64,000 nt of DNA from Ephydatia muelleri (lineage: Eukaryota > Porifera > Demospongiae > Spongillida > Spongillidae). The notes beneath the pieces are model-generated. The model saw only the letters and a program-made list of their open reading frames with translations. It made no database searches and had not been told where the DNA came from. Location: assembly GCA_013339895.1 (NCBI GenBank), contig JABACO010000019.1:7936470-8000469 (forward strand). The letters run 5' to 3'. The position numbers and the translations under genes are program-made. Positions 1-13,020 of this stretch are shown piece after piece (the stretch's first letter is position 1; the number at the start of each line of letters is the position of its first letter).

Positions 1-231
1 GACGTGATCCAGGCCCTTATTGGCTCCGAGGTGAGCTACGAGCGGTACACGTGAGCGTTTCTGAGACTGTGTGACATTCAACTTGAGTAGTTGGGCGTAG
101 CTCGACCGTACGTAGCGCCAGCAAGCTACTCAGTAAGGTCGGGCTTCAACGACAGTTGGATGCCAAAGTCGGGGCTGCCATTTTGACTGGCATCAACAGG
201 CATTCCCATTTGCAAGGTGCGTCTGTTACTA

Positions 232-328
<97 letters not shown>

Positions 329-650
329 GCTACATGTGCTGGTGTATATGCTGGCACATGCTAAGTGTGTGTGTATACCTTTGTATGTGTGACAAAGTGA
401 GTGGGTGGGAAAGTATTGATGTAATCCAGTTGTTCCCTCCTCTCAGGGGAAATCCCTTCATTGGAGGACCATCTGCACACACTGTTCAAGGTGGTCCATG
501 TTGGTCCTGTTGCCACGGGGATCCAGTCCCTCATGCTGCTCTACCAGATCATGGAGTCCAAGCAGGCCGTGTACTACCAGGCCCTGTACACCAAGCTACT
601 AGATCCAGCATTGAGGAACCTCAGTGGACAGGTAAGGCTATACTACTACC
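1..650 (+). pseudogene. Partial, internally deleted copy of CEBPZ
   Basis: Three blocks match the complete CEBPZ gene further along the window. Bases 1 to about 72 match the end of its exon 1 and the start of intron 1 (parent 19391 onward). Bases about 147-217 match exon 12 (parent 25303-25376). Bases about 400-650 match the end of intron 12 and exon 13 (parent 25500-25765). Introns are kept, so this is a DNA-level duplication and not a processed copy. Exon 12 of the copy has lost single bases near its end, which shifts the frame. Exon 13 lacks nine bases, removing the three residues S-G-R present in the parent. The (TG)n tract of intron 12 is much longer here. The copy runs off the window edge, so more of it may lie to the left. 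Confidence 0.85.
229..330. repeat. (TG)n microsatellite
   Basis: About 100 bp of nearly pure TG dinucleotides with a few CG interruptions, sitting in the intron of the partial CEBPZ copy. The matching parental intron (25377 onward) has a much shorter tract, so the repeat expanded after duplication or contracted in the parent. Confidence 0.95.
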
Positions 651-1821
651 ACAGTTAGACTATGAATTGGAGCTTTGGCTTATCACTTGTGGTGTTAAGC
701 ATCTTGGCTTGTGCTTATAAATGACTAAATGGTACAATGTATCTGCTATAAGCCTGATGATATGCTTGTGTGTGTGCATGTATGTAGTGCTGTTACTTGT
801 AAATCTGTGAGCCTCAAGATGTGATTGCCACTTAGAGCACTAACTGTGCCTTCAAGCCTCATTCTGAAGTCTGAACACATTACCAATGTGCAGTACCAAT
901 ATGTAGGGTACCTGTGGAGAAGTGCACAATAGGGTATCAGGTGTGTACAGTTATATAGTCTGATGCCTTTTCTCGTTGTAGCATGATTAGACTATGACCC
1001 TTTCCCTCCTACAGTGATGACTTCACTCTCGTATCTCACTGTGCACACCCTCATTCAACGTGACAGCAAAGCCAAGGTTCCAGCTCCAATGTGCATCCTC
1101 CTCAACTGAACTACCTGCTGCCCATGGCAAGCGGTAGTTTCTCTTAGCTCATTGCAAAATGTACTAAATTCAATAGATGCTTCGCAGCTTTTGATTCCTT
1201 AATGTAGTGATATGTTAACAACATCAAGTCCTTCCATTTCACTTGCATGTTCTCACCTCTGTTGTGTATTTAAAGTGATTTTAGTGACACTATAAAAAGT
1301 ACTTTTAAGTCATAGTGAGGCTATCTGTTTTGTACGTTTACATGAACACCAATTCAACCTTGCTTGACCGACTGCAGTGCAAAGGAATGTTTTAACCCAA
1401 CGAAGAGCACTGAAAGTTCTTTCACTGATGGCATACACTGGCTATCCGTAGTTAGAATACGTTGTGCAACCCATTGCAAGGCTAGGCTAGCTAGTAGTCA
1501 GGTAAATGTGTTCATAGTCCCGCTTCTGCTTATGAGCTTCACCCCAGACACCTGGCTGGTGACAAGTATCACCTGAGGGTAATAGTGCCATTTTCATAGC
1601 TTCTACTGGCCTTGGAGTGCAGAACAGGTGCAAATTGTGGAACAATATTATTATGTGTTGAAACGTTCAGGTGCGAGCGGGAAGAACTAATAATAGATAT
1701 TATGAGCTAATCTCTCTGCTATACACTCAACCGCAGCGATCTACTAGATTCGTATAATTCCGTTAAATTTACACCCATCGTTTTTGGCTGCTGCACGTGG
1801 TGGAGGGTTGATTTTTAACAG
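651..1821. other. No gene recognised
   Basis: Unique-looking sequence with no convincing exon. A 70-codon ORF at 1364-1576 has no recognisable domain or splice context. Confidence 0.5.
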
Positions 1822-2013
1822 CAATTGGGTAAGGTTCATCAATCGTGCAAACTGGAGGACACGGATAGAATGGTACGTGTTGCCAATAAGCTCAGATCAA
1901 ACACAACCTTACTTTCGGCATTTTCTGAACTGTATGAACAGTCTAACGAGAAGGTGCGCGCGTGTATAAATATGGTTGTTGCTTCATTGCGTAATGTTCC
2001 TATAAAACAGGAG
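1822..2013 (+). CDS. Possible orphan internal exon, 64 codons, unknown protein
   Basis: An open stretch of exactly 192 bases lies between a plausible acceptor (TTTTTAACAG) and a plausible donor (GAG then GTGAGC), with phase 0 at both ends. The translation looks helical and charged, around a core reading NKLRSNTTLLSAFSELYEQ. I do not recognise a family. It could belong to a gene whose other exons lie left of the window or were disrupted by the neighbouring satellite. It could also be a chance open frame. Confidence 0.3.
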
Positions 2014-2529
2014 GTGAGCCTTACAGCGAAGTGTTTTGAACTATGAAATCATTGTAGTTCATTTGCCCGTGGTTTGTCTCCGATATTTAGAAGGTAAATA
2101 CATTGCTTTTCTTACTTCTCGTTAACATACACAAATCTGCTGCATATGTGCTAAGGATATTTTAGCAATGTATCAAAACAATTTGTAATGCTTGTTAGTT
2201 AGTTTAACCACTTCACTGCTGCAATGAAATGTTCCTCTGTGCTGAAGACTACTTGCTCTTCAATTGAGCGGATTCGATTAGTAAATAGAGTAGCGTAGCT
2301 AAAGCAGGTCTGCTATGTGCATTGATAGTATGCTATTTATTAACCTTCAAATCAATATGCAAATTTGTTGATGTAAACAATACAATAAACCAGCACAACA
2401 GGAAACACTTTGTATTTATTTCATTATGCTCGTGTACTGTGCATAATTTTTTTTGGGGTGATTGGTGATTTAAATTCAATTTACAATTAAGAAAGTGAAT
2501 GCCAGATGATTCAAACCTCTTCATGAATA

Positions 2530-5500
2530 CTGTGTTCTTGAGTACCTTTTTTTTTCCTTTTGTGATTGATCATTTATTATTTCACTTTCTCTGCAACAAA
2601 GGGGGTACGTGCCGATGTTTCAATCATGCTCGTGTACTGTGCTCATTGTCTTGACTACAATGTTGTATTCTTTTGGTGATTGGCGATTTATTCAACATCT
2701 TCATGATACTGTTTTCCTTTTGGTGATTGGTGATTAATTTCACTTTCATATGCAACCAAAGCGGGTACGTGACAGATGTTTAAATCATGCTAGTGAACTG
2801 TGCTCATTGTCTTGACTACAATGTTGTGTTCTTTTGGTGATCGGTGATTTAATTTCGATTTACAATGAAGCAAGTGAGTGCCAGATGTTTGAATCTTCAT
2901 GTGTACGATGTTGTTGAGTACCATTTTGTTTTCTTTTGTGATTGGTGATTTATTTCACTTTGATATGCAACCAAAGCGGGTACGTGCCAGACGTTTCAAT
3001 CATGCTCGTGTACTGTGCTCATTGTCTTGACTACAATGTTGTGTTCTTTTGGTGATCGGTGATTTAATTTCGATTTACAATGAAGCAAGTGAGTGCCAGA
3101 TGTTTGAATCTTCATGTGTACGATGTTGTTGAGTACCATTTTGTTTTCTTTTGTGATTGGTGATTTATTTCACTTTGATATGCAACCAAAGCGGGTACGT
3201 GCCAGACGTTTCAATCATGCTCGTGTACTGTGCTCATTGTCTTGACTACAATGTTGTGTTCTTTTGGTGATCGGTGATTTAATTTCGATTTACAATGAAG
3301 CAAGTGAGTGCCAGATGTTTGAATCTTCATGTGTACGATGTTGTTGAGTACCATTTTGTTTTCTTTTGTGATTGGTGATTTATTTCACTTTGATATGCAA
3401 CCAAAGCGGGTACGTGCCAGATGTTTCAATCATGCTCGTGTACTGTGCTCATTGTCTTGACTACAATGTTGTGTTCTTTTGGTGATCGGTGATTTATTTC
3501 ACTTTGATCTGCAATGAAAGTGGGTACGTGCCAGATGTTTCAATCATGCTCGTGTACTGTGCTCATTGTCTTGACTACAATGTTGTGTTCTTTTGGTGAT
3601 GGGTGATTTATTTCACTTTGATCTGCAATGAAAGATGGTACGTGCCAGATGTTTAAATCATGCTCGTGTACTGTGCTCATTGTCTTGACTACAATGTTGT
3701 GTTCTTTTGGTGATCGGTGATTTATTTCACTTTGATCTGCAATGAAAGTGGGTACGTGCCAGATGTTTCAATCATGCTCGTGTACTGTGCTCATTGTCTT
3801 GACTACAATGTTGTGTTCTTTTGGTGATGGGTGATTTATTTCACTTTGATCTGCAATGAAAGTTGGTACGTGCAAGATGTTTCAATCATGCTCGTGTACT
3901 GTGCTCATTGTCTTGACTACAATGTTGTGTTCTTTTGGTGATGGGTGATTTATTTCACTTTGATCTGCAATGAAAGTTGGTACGTGCAAGATGTTTCAAT
4001 CATGCTCGTGTACTGTGCTCATTGTCTTGACTACAACTTCGATTTACGATGAAGGAAGTGAGTGCCAGATGTTTTAATCTTCATGTGTACTATGTTGTTG
4101 ACTACCATTTTGTTCACTTTTGTAATTGGTCATTTATTGCACTTTGATCTGTAACGAAAGGCGGTACGTGCAAAAAGTTTCAATCATGATCGTGTACTGT
4201 GCTCATTGTCTTGACTACAATGTTGTGTTCTTTTGCTGATCGGTGATTGATTGAACATCGATTTACAATGAAGCAAGTGAGTGCCAGATGTTTGAATCGA
4301 CTTCATGTGTACTACGTTGTTGAGTATCATTTTGTTCTCTTTTGTGATTGGTCATTTATTGCACTTTGATGTGCAACCAAAGCCGGTACGTGCCAGATGT
4401 TTCAATCATAATTGTGTACTGTGCTCATTGTCTTGACTACAATGTTGTGTTCTTTTGGTGATTGTTGATTTATTTAACTTCGATTTACAATGAAGGAAGT
4501 GAGTGCCAGACGTTTGAATCGTCTTCATGTGTACTATGTTCTTGACTTCAATGTTGTGTTCTTTTGGTGATCGGTGATTGATTGAACTTGGATTTACAAT
4601 GAAGCAAGTGAGTAAATCTTCATGTGTACGATGTTGTTGAGTACCATTTTGTTTTCTTTTGTGATTGGTCATTTATTTCACTTTGATCTGCAATGAAAGA
4701 TGGTACGTGCCAGATGTTTCAATCATGCTTGTGTACTGTGCTCATTGTCTTGACTACAATGTTGTGTTTTTATGGTGATCTGTGATTGATTGAACTTCAA
4801 TTTACAATGAAGGAAGTGAGTGCCAGATGTTTGAATCTTCATGTGTACGATGTTGTTGAGTACCATTTTGTTTTCTTTTGTGATTGGTGATTTATTTCAC
4901 TTTGATCTGCAATGAAAGGCGGTAAGTGCCAGATGTTTAAATCATGCTCGTGTACTGTGCTCATTGTCTTGACTACAATGTTGTGTTCTTTTGGTGATCG
5001 GTGATTTATTTCACTTTGATCTGCAATGAAAGTGGGTACGTGCCAGATGTTTCAATCATGCTCGTGTACTGTGCTCATTGTCTTGACTACAATGTTGTGT
5101 TCTTTTGGTGATGGGTGATTTATTTCACTTTGATCTGCAATGAAAGTTGGTACGTGCAAGATGTTTCAATCATGCTCGTGTACTGTGCTCATTGTCTTGA
5201 CTACAATGTTGTGTTCTTTTGGTGATCGGTGATTTATTTCACTTTGATCTGCAATGAAAGATGGTACGTGCCGATGTTTCAATCATGCTCGTGTACTGTG
5301 CTCATTGTCTTGACTACAATGTTGTGTTCTTTTGCTGATCGGTGATTGATTGAACATCGATTTACAATGAAGCAAGTGAGTGCCAGATGTTTGAATCGAC
5401 TTCATGTGTACTACGTTGTTGAGTATCATTTTGTTCTCTTTTGTGATTGGTCATTTATTGCACTTTGATGTGCAACCAAAGCCGGTACGTGCCAGATGTT

Positions 5501-8500
5501 TCAATCATAATTGTGTACTGTGCTCATTGTCTTGACTTGACTACAATGTTGTGTTCTTTTGGTGATTGTTGATTTATTTAACTTCGATTTACAATGAAGG
5601 AAGTGAGTGCCAGACGTTTGAATCGTCTTCATGTGTACTATGTTCTTGACTTCAATGTTGTGTTCTTTTGGTGATCGGTGATTGATTGAACTTGGATTTA
5701 CAATGAAGCAAGTGAGTAAATCTTCATGTGTACGATGTTGTTGAGTACCATTTTGTTTTCTTTTGTGATTGGTCATTTATTTCACTTTGATCTGCAATGA
5801 AAGATGGTATGTGCCAGATGTTTCAATCATGCTCGTGTACTGTGCTCATTGTCTTGACTACAATGTTGTGTTTTTATGGTGATCGGTGATTGATTGAACT
5901 TGGATTTACATTGAAGCAAGTGAGTAAATCTTCATGTGTACGATGTTGTTGAGTACCATTTTGTTTTCTTTTGTGATTGGTCATTTATTTCACTTTGATC
6001 TGCAATGAAAGATGGTACGTGCCAGATGTTTCAATCATGCTTGTGTACTGTGCTCATTGTCTTGACTACAATGTTGTGTTTTTATGGTGATCGGTGATTG
6101 ATTGAACTTCAATTTACAATGAAGGAAGTGAGTGCCAGATGTTTGAATCTTCATGTGTACGATGTTGTTGAGTACCATTTTGTTTTCTTTTGTGATTGGT
6201 GATTTATTTCACTTTGATCTGCAATGAAAGGCGGTAAGTGCCAGATGTTTAAATCATGCTCGTGTACTGTGCTCATTGTCTTGACTACAATGTTGTGTTC
6301 TTTTGGTGATTGGTGATTTATTTAACTTCAATGAACAATGAAGGAAGTGAGTGCCAGATGTTTGAATCGTCTTCATGTGTACTATGTTCTTGACTACAAT
6401 GTTGTGTTCTTTTGGTGATTGGTGATTTATTTCACTTTGATCTGCAATGAAAGTTGGTACGTGCCAGATGTTTCAATCATGCTCGTGTACTGTGCTCATT
6501 GTCTTGACTACAATGTTGTGTTCTTTTGGTGATCGGTGATTTATTTCACTTTGATCTGCAATGAAAGATGGTACGTGCCAGATGTTTCAATCATGCTCGT
6601 GTACTGTGCTCATTGTCTTGACTACAATGTTGTGTTCTTTTGGTGATGGGTGATTTATTTCACTTTGATCTGCAATGAAAGATGGTACGTGCCAGATGTT
6701 TCAATCATGCTCCTGTACTGTGCTCATTGTCTTGACTACAATGTTGTGTTCTTTTGGTGATCGGTGATTGATTGAACTTCAATTTACAATGAAGGAAGTG
6801 AGGGCCAGATGTTTGAATCTTCATGTGTACGATGTTGTTGAGTACCATTTTTTTTTTTTTTGTGATTGGTAATTTATTTCACTTTGATCTGCAATGAAAG
6901 GCGGTAAGTGCCAGATGTTTAAATCATGCTCGTGTACTGTGCTCATTGTCTTGACTACAATGTTGTGTTCTTTTGGTGATCGGTGATTGATTGTACTTCG
7001 ATTTACAATGAAGCAAGTGAGTGAATCTTCATGTGTACGATGTTGTTGAGTACCATTTTGTTTTCTTTTGTGATTGGTCATTTATTTCACTTTGATATGC
7101 AACCAAAGCGGGTACGTGCCAGATGTTTCAATCATGATCGTGTACTGTGCTCATTCTCTTGACTACAATGTTGTGTTCTTTTTGTGATCGGTGATTAATT
7201 TAACTTCAATGAACAATGAAGGAAGTGAGTGCCAGATGTTTGAATCGTCTTCATGTGTACTATGTTCTTGACTACAATGTTGTGTTCTTTTGGTGATTGG
7301 TGATTTATTTCACTTTGATCTGCAATGAAAGATGGTACGTGCCAGATGTTTCAATCATGCTCGTGTACTGTGCTCATTGTCTTGACTACAATGTTGTGTT
7401 CTTTTGGTGATCGGTGATTTATTTCACTTTCATCTGCAATGAAAGTTGGTACGTGCAAGACATTTCAATCATGCTCATGTACTGTGCTCATTGTCTTGAC
7501 TACAATGTTGTGTTCTTGTGGTGATCGGTGATTTATTTAACAATGAAGCAAGTGAGTGCTAGATGTTTGAATCGTCTTCATGTGTACTATGTTGTTGAGT
7601 ACAATTTTGTTTTCTTTTGTGATTGGTCATTTATTTCACTTTGATATGCAACCAAAGTGGGTACGTGCCAGATGTTTCAATCATGATCGTGTACTGTGCT
7701 CATTCTCTTGACTACAATGTTGTGTTCTTTTGGTGATCGGTGATTAATTTAACTTCAATGAACAATGAAGGAAGTGAGTGCCAGATGTTTGAATCGTCTT
7801 CATGTGTACTATGTTCTTGACTACAATGTTGTGTTCTTTTGGTGATTGGTGATTTATTTCACTTTGATCTGCAATGAAAGATGGTACGTGCCAGATGTTT
7901 CAATCATGCTCGTGTACTGTGCTCATTGTCTTGACTACAATGTTGTGTTCTTTTGGTGATCGGTGATTTATTTCACTTTGATCTGCAATGAAAGATGGTA
8001 CGTGCCAGATGTTTCAATCATGCTCGTGTACTGTGCTCATTGTCTTGACTACAATGTTGTGTTCTTTTGGTGATGGGTGATTTATTTCACTTTCATCTGC
8101 AATGAAAGTTGGTACGTGCAAGACATTTCAATCATGCTCATGTACTGTGCTCATTGTCTTGACTACAATGTTGTGTTCTTGTGGTGATCGGTGATTTATT
8201 TAACAATGAAGCAAGTGAGTGCTAGATGTTTGAATCGTCTTCATGTGTACTATGTTGTTGAGTACAATTTTGTTTTCTTTTGTGATTGGTCATTTATTTC
8301 ACTTTGATATGCAACCAAAGCGGGTACGTGCCAGATGTTTCAATCATGATCGTGTACTGTGCTCATTCTCTTGACTACAATGTTGTGTTCTTTTTGTGAT
8401 CGGTGATTAATTTAACTTCAATGAACAATGAAGGAAGTGAGTGCCAGATGTTTGAATCGTCTTCATGTGTACTATGTTCTTGACTACAATGTTGTGTTCT

Positions 8501-9765
8501 TTTGGTGATTGGTGATTTATTTCACTTTGATCTGCAATGAAAGATGGTACGTGCCAGATGTTTAAATCATGCTCGTGTACTGTGCTCATTGTCTTGACTA
8601 CAATGTTGTGTTCTTTTGGTGATCGGTGATTTATTTCACTTTCATCTGCAATGAAAGTTGGTACGTGCAAGACATTTCAATCATGCTCATGTACTGTGCT
8701 CATTGTCTTGACTACAATGTTGTGTTCTTGTGGTGATCGGTGATTTATTTAACAATGAAGCAAGTGAGTGCTAGATGTTTGAATCGTCTTCATGTGTACT
8801 ATGTTGTTGAGTACAATTTTGTTTTCTTTTGTGATTGGTCATTTATTTCACTTTGATATGCAACCAAAGCGGGTACGTGCCAGATGTTTCAATCATGATT
8901 GTGTACTGTGCTCATTCTCTTGACTACAATGTTGTGTTCTTTTTGTGATCGGTGATTAATTTAACTTCAATGAACAATGAAGGAAGTGAGTGCCAGATGT
9001 TTGAATCGTCTTCATGTGTACTATGTTCTTGACTACAATGTTGTGTTCTTTTGGTGATTGGTGATTTATTTCACTTTGATCTGCAATGAAAGATGGTACG
9101 TGCCAGATGTTTCAATCATGCTCGTGTACTGTGCTCATTGTCTTGACTACAATGTTGTGTTCTTTTGGTGATCGGTGATTTAATTTCGATTTACAATGAA
9201 GCAAGTGAGTGCCAGATGTTTGAATCTTCATGTGTACGATGTTGTTGAGTACCATTTTGTTTTCTTTTGTGATTGGTGATTTATTTCACTTTGATATGCA
9301 ACCAAAGCGGGTACGTGCCAGATGTTTCAATCATGCTCGTGTACTGTGCTCATTGTCTTGACTACAATGTCGTGTTCTTTTGGTGATCGGTGATTGATTG
9401 AACTTCGATTTACAATGAAGGAAGTGAGTGCCAGATGTTTGAATCGTCTTCATGTGTACTGTGTTGTTGACTACAATGTTGTGTTCTTTTGGTGAGTGGT
9501 AATTAATTTCACTTTGATCTGCAATGAAAGGGGGTACGTACCAGATGTTTCAATCATGCTATTGTACTGTGCTCATTGTCTTGACTGCAATGTTGTGTTC
9601 TTTTGGTGATTGGTGATTTATTTAACTTCAATTTACAATAAAGCGAGTGAGTGCCAGATGTTTGAATCGACTTCATGTGTACTATGTTCTTAAGTACCAT
9701 TTTTTTTTTTTTTTTTGTGATTGGTCATTTATTTTATTTTGATCTGCAACAAAATTTGAATATTT
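2530..9765. repeat. Satellite array, 114-bp unit with higher-order repeats
   Basis: About 7.2 kb of head-to-tail repeats. The main unit is 114 bp: the landmark CATGCTCGTGTACTGTGCTC recurs at 3545, 3659 and 3773. A second, diverged unit type of about 101 bp alternates with it, giving a 215-bp dimer (landmarks 3001 and 3216). Larger blocks are duplicated too. The stretch near 4240 recurs about 1.1 kb later near 5340, and a longer block recurs near 7081, 7640, 8297 and 8850. Most copies differ by only a few bases. Minus-strand ORFs of 86-91 codons here (for example 4406-4672 and 5501-5776) are by-products of the repeat and not genes. Confidence 0.95.
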
Positions 9766-11600
9766 TTAAGTTTTGTCATTGGTGTACACATGTGTAAGTC
9801 ACTACCATGTATGTGCCATTTAGATTACCAGATTACCACAACCCCTAAAGTATCGCAAATAGGCCTTGCACCCCCCCCCCCACTCAACACCATAAAGTGT
9901 TTGTGTTTAATTAAATGTCCGTATCTTTGTAACCACGAACACTTTAACATATCTTTATTTCATACTCATGTATGGGCACCATTCTCTCTGTGAATGCTAG
10001 ATAAGTTTGAGGTTACAGTCACGGTTACAGAGTTGCGCACGTTTAAATACAAGCCATTTTTGTTGAGGGGGGCGAATGGGATGTTTATTTACGGCGCTTT
10101 ACGGTATTTGGATGTTTTGTAATTGTACAATTAGTAACTTAGTGTACGTTACCTTTCATTATCTTTTAAAATATTATCTCTTTGGTTCTATTTTATTACT
10201 TGTACATTTACTCTCTCCTCATTGTGACTGACATGGTGTCGAATTACAATCAATTCATTGAACAATTATAAAAGTAGGCCCGAATCAGATGTTCATGAAT
10301 CGCATAAAGGCTTTAATTTGTTTCCAGATGCAATCTTCCAATAGAGCACAGGTATGTTATGTTAATGGCTTATTAAGTCTAATTAAATTTGTTCATAAAT
10401 GGCAATTACACACATTTTTAAATTAGAGAAATATAAGTTAATCACTGATCATCAAATGCTTTAATTATCTTCAATAGTGAGTTGTTAAATTACAAAGAGG
10501 GTTATCAAATTTGATTTGTTGATTTGAATTTTTTTGCAAACTGAAATGTAGCAATTGAAATAATTCATTGATCATATAGTTCTAGACACCCTGTATATTT
10601 ATAGCAACGTATAACGCTTATATATAGCAACATCGCTGTGATGCAAATTATGCTTGCAAAAATTGCACTTCCATTGTCCGAGATACCACATCTTCAAAAT
10701 GCTTATCCCAATAACGTGATTGAAGTAATTAACTTTTTATAGGCAGTTACGGAAAAGTTAATTCACTGCATTATCACAGCTGAAACGTGACTCCTTTTGG
10801 CCAGCCTTATTTTAGGATAAGCTTTGAAGCGGGCCTTTTCACAAGCCTTCTTATTTTCAGGCTGGCCAGTTTCGCAAGCCTTCTTTATTCTCAGGATCGG
10901 CTTGGTAGCAGCCTTTTTCACATGTCTTCTTATTCTCAGGATTGGTTTTGTGACCATTCCTGTTGCAAGCCAAATGAGACACTCTGAGTCTCATCACCCC
11001 CTTAACCATCTTCTTAGGACAATTCATTCTTTACGACTTGCAGGTATTTAGACAAAAACAAACTATTTAACATCAATAATATCTGCTTCATGCATTAGAA
11101 CAGAATATAACTCGTGTTTCCAATGTTCATGTATGGATACATTAGCAGATGGGTGTGCCTGATTACAGCTAGATTGAGCTTGTTGTTATGGCTTCTGGCC
11201 ACAATGTCACGTGTGCAGCGATTCATCTCCAATAAACATCTCCTCCTTGCTATCACTAATTAAATAAAGCTGGACCTAAACTAAAGATTGAAGTTTGTAT
11301 TCAACATAACTGTAGTTCAGAGAGTCATAATACCAAACAAATTCGGCAATACGTTCCTAACCAGTCTGTTCTAGTGCCTTCCCATAAACACTAACATTAG
11401 GCTTCAATCATGACAAAGATATATCTCCTATCTGCTATCTTATCAGATCCAACATGAAGGAGAAGAATAATCTTTTTTCTGGGCTCAAGCATGCAAACAA
11501 GTGAGCGGTCTCTGTTGTCTGAGCTTTCTTAGCATCGGAAGTTTCACTACATTGTAGTATATTCATGTATCGGCAAATGATGCATCTGCTATCGAATTTA
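9766..11600. other. AT-rich intergenic sequence, no gene recognised
   Basis: No coding exon stands out. A C-run lies at about 9869-9880. At 10790-10965 there is a short degenerate tandem repeat of CTTCTTATTCTCAGGAT-like units, which gives weak ORFs on both strands. Confidence 0.5.
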
Positions 11601-13020
11601 CGACACTACATCTGCTCCCTGATATCTTGGTGAAAGGTGCTCCATGAAGAGCATATAAGCAACTTGGAAAGTACTCTTCAACAGTGGAATAGGGCAGGTT
11701 TGAAACTTCCAGTGTGCCTTTATGGTGGTCCTACTGTGGAGTATTACGAGCATAGAATTGATGCAGGCTGGCTTCACCCAACAAATGGCAAGGTTGCTGC
11801 AATTAGACAGGCCCCAGTACGCACTGAAATATAACAGTTGGCTTGTTGAAATATCGAACGTGGCAACAACATTGGTACATTACTGCAAAAGGGACTGGAG
11901 GGAGGAACACTCCAAAGCAAAAAGGATGCTGCAATCTTCTGGTTTGCTGTTTCATTATGATTCTACCGAATGGTTGATTCTTTCATGTGATGGCTCACTC
12001 TTATGGGGTGGGTGCAGTTCTGTCACACCATTTTGAAGATGGATGCGTAAAACCAGTCACACTCACATCACGACACTATCACCAGCAGAGAAAAGTTACG
12101 CTCACCTTGATAAAGAGGCGTTGGCAAAAGTGTGTGGGGTGACTAAATTTCGTTAAGGGCGGCAATTTCTGTTATACTCAACCATCAGACATTCATTCAA
12201 TGAACCTCATGGAATACCTCCCATGACCTCAGGGCATATTTGATGATTGGCCCTTGCACTATGTGCATAGAAGTATAGAATAGTGTACAGACCAGATAAG
12301 TGCTAGGCAAATGTGGACACTGTAAGTCAGAACTTTACCAGAATACTCCAATGAAGTTACAGTTCCTGGAGAAGGCTTGAATTACATGGCCCATTTAAAT
12401 GGCCTATTTTCCCACAGCACCAGCAACAGTAGAGCACATTTAAGAAATGGATGGGTAATGATATAATTCTCTCGGGAGTACGTAATCTGGTCATGTATGG
12501 CTGGTCACTGGGAGAGGTGGAGCTACAACAGTTAAGTGTAGTGGATGGGGATGTGTTGTGGGGATCTGAGTGGTATTGACTCCACAGGGGTGGAACTAGT
12601 CCTGCATAAATTGCATGAGACACACCCCAGAATACCTTGTATAAAGGGTCTCGCTCGTGGTTACATGTGGGGACCCAAATTGGAAGCAGAGATTATTGAG
12701 TCCATGGTGAGGTTGTGTTGAGTGTCAAATGAGTCGGCCATCACCACCAGTAGCACTCCTGCATACACGGGAGTGACCAGATCATCTCTTGTCGCGTGTT
12801 CTTATGCCAGCTCATTTCTGGTGAAAATATTCTTGGTGGATATAAATGTACTTTCAAATTGGACTGAAGTACATGTGGTGAATATGCAACTTTCCAGGTT
12901 ACTGTTTCTAAGCTGATGCATAGTTTTGCCACACATGTGTTGGACAAGGGGTCTCTGTTTTGTAACGAGTTCAAATGGCATTTGTCATATTGAAACAGCC
13001 TCATAGCATCCTCAAATGGA
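11600..13020 (+). pseudogene. Decayed Ty3/Gypsy retrotransposon pol (RT-RNase H and integrase)
   Basis: The plus strand holds fragments of a Gypsy-type pol with stops and frameshifts. At 11640-11830 the translation resembles the end of the reverse transcriptase (YYEHRIDAGWLHPTNGKV). At 11930-12150 it resembles the RNase H start (LLFHYDS, then LSCDGS, then SPAEKSYAHLDKEALAKV in another frame). At 12590-13010 it resembles integrase (LHKLHETHP, then VSKLMHSFATHV). The order RT, RNase H, integrase is that of Ty3/Gypsy. I saw no LTRs. The element is dead. Confidence 0.75.

Noticed and set aside
1364-1576. Possible retroelement fragment (HWLSVVRIR resembles the HWLPV motif after some reverse transcriptases)
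   Set aside because: Only a few residues agree and no neighbouring homology supports it.
4406-8670. Recurring minus-strand ORFs of 86-91 codons beginning MTNHKRKQNG or similar
   Set aside because: They follow the satellite units and recur only because the units recur. No start context or splice signals.
2530-9765. CRISPR-like array
   Set aside because: Repeats are directly adjacent without unique spacers, units are 101-114 bp, and the window is eukaryotic.
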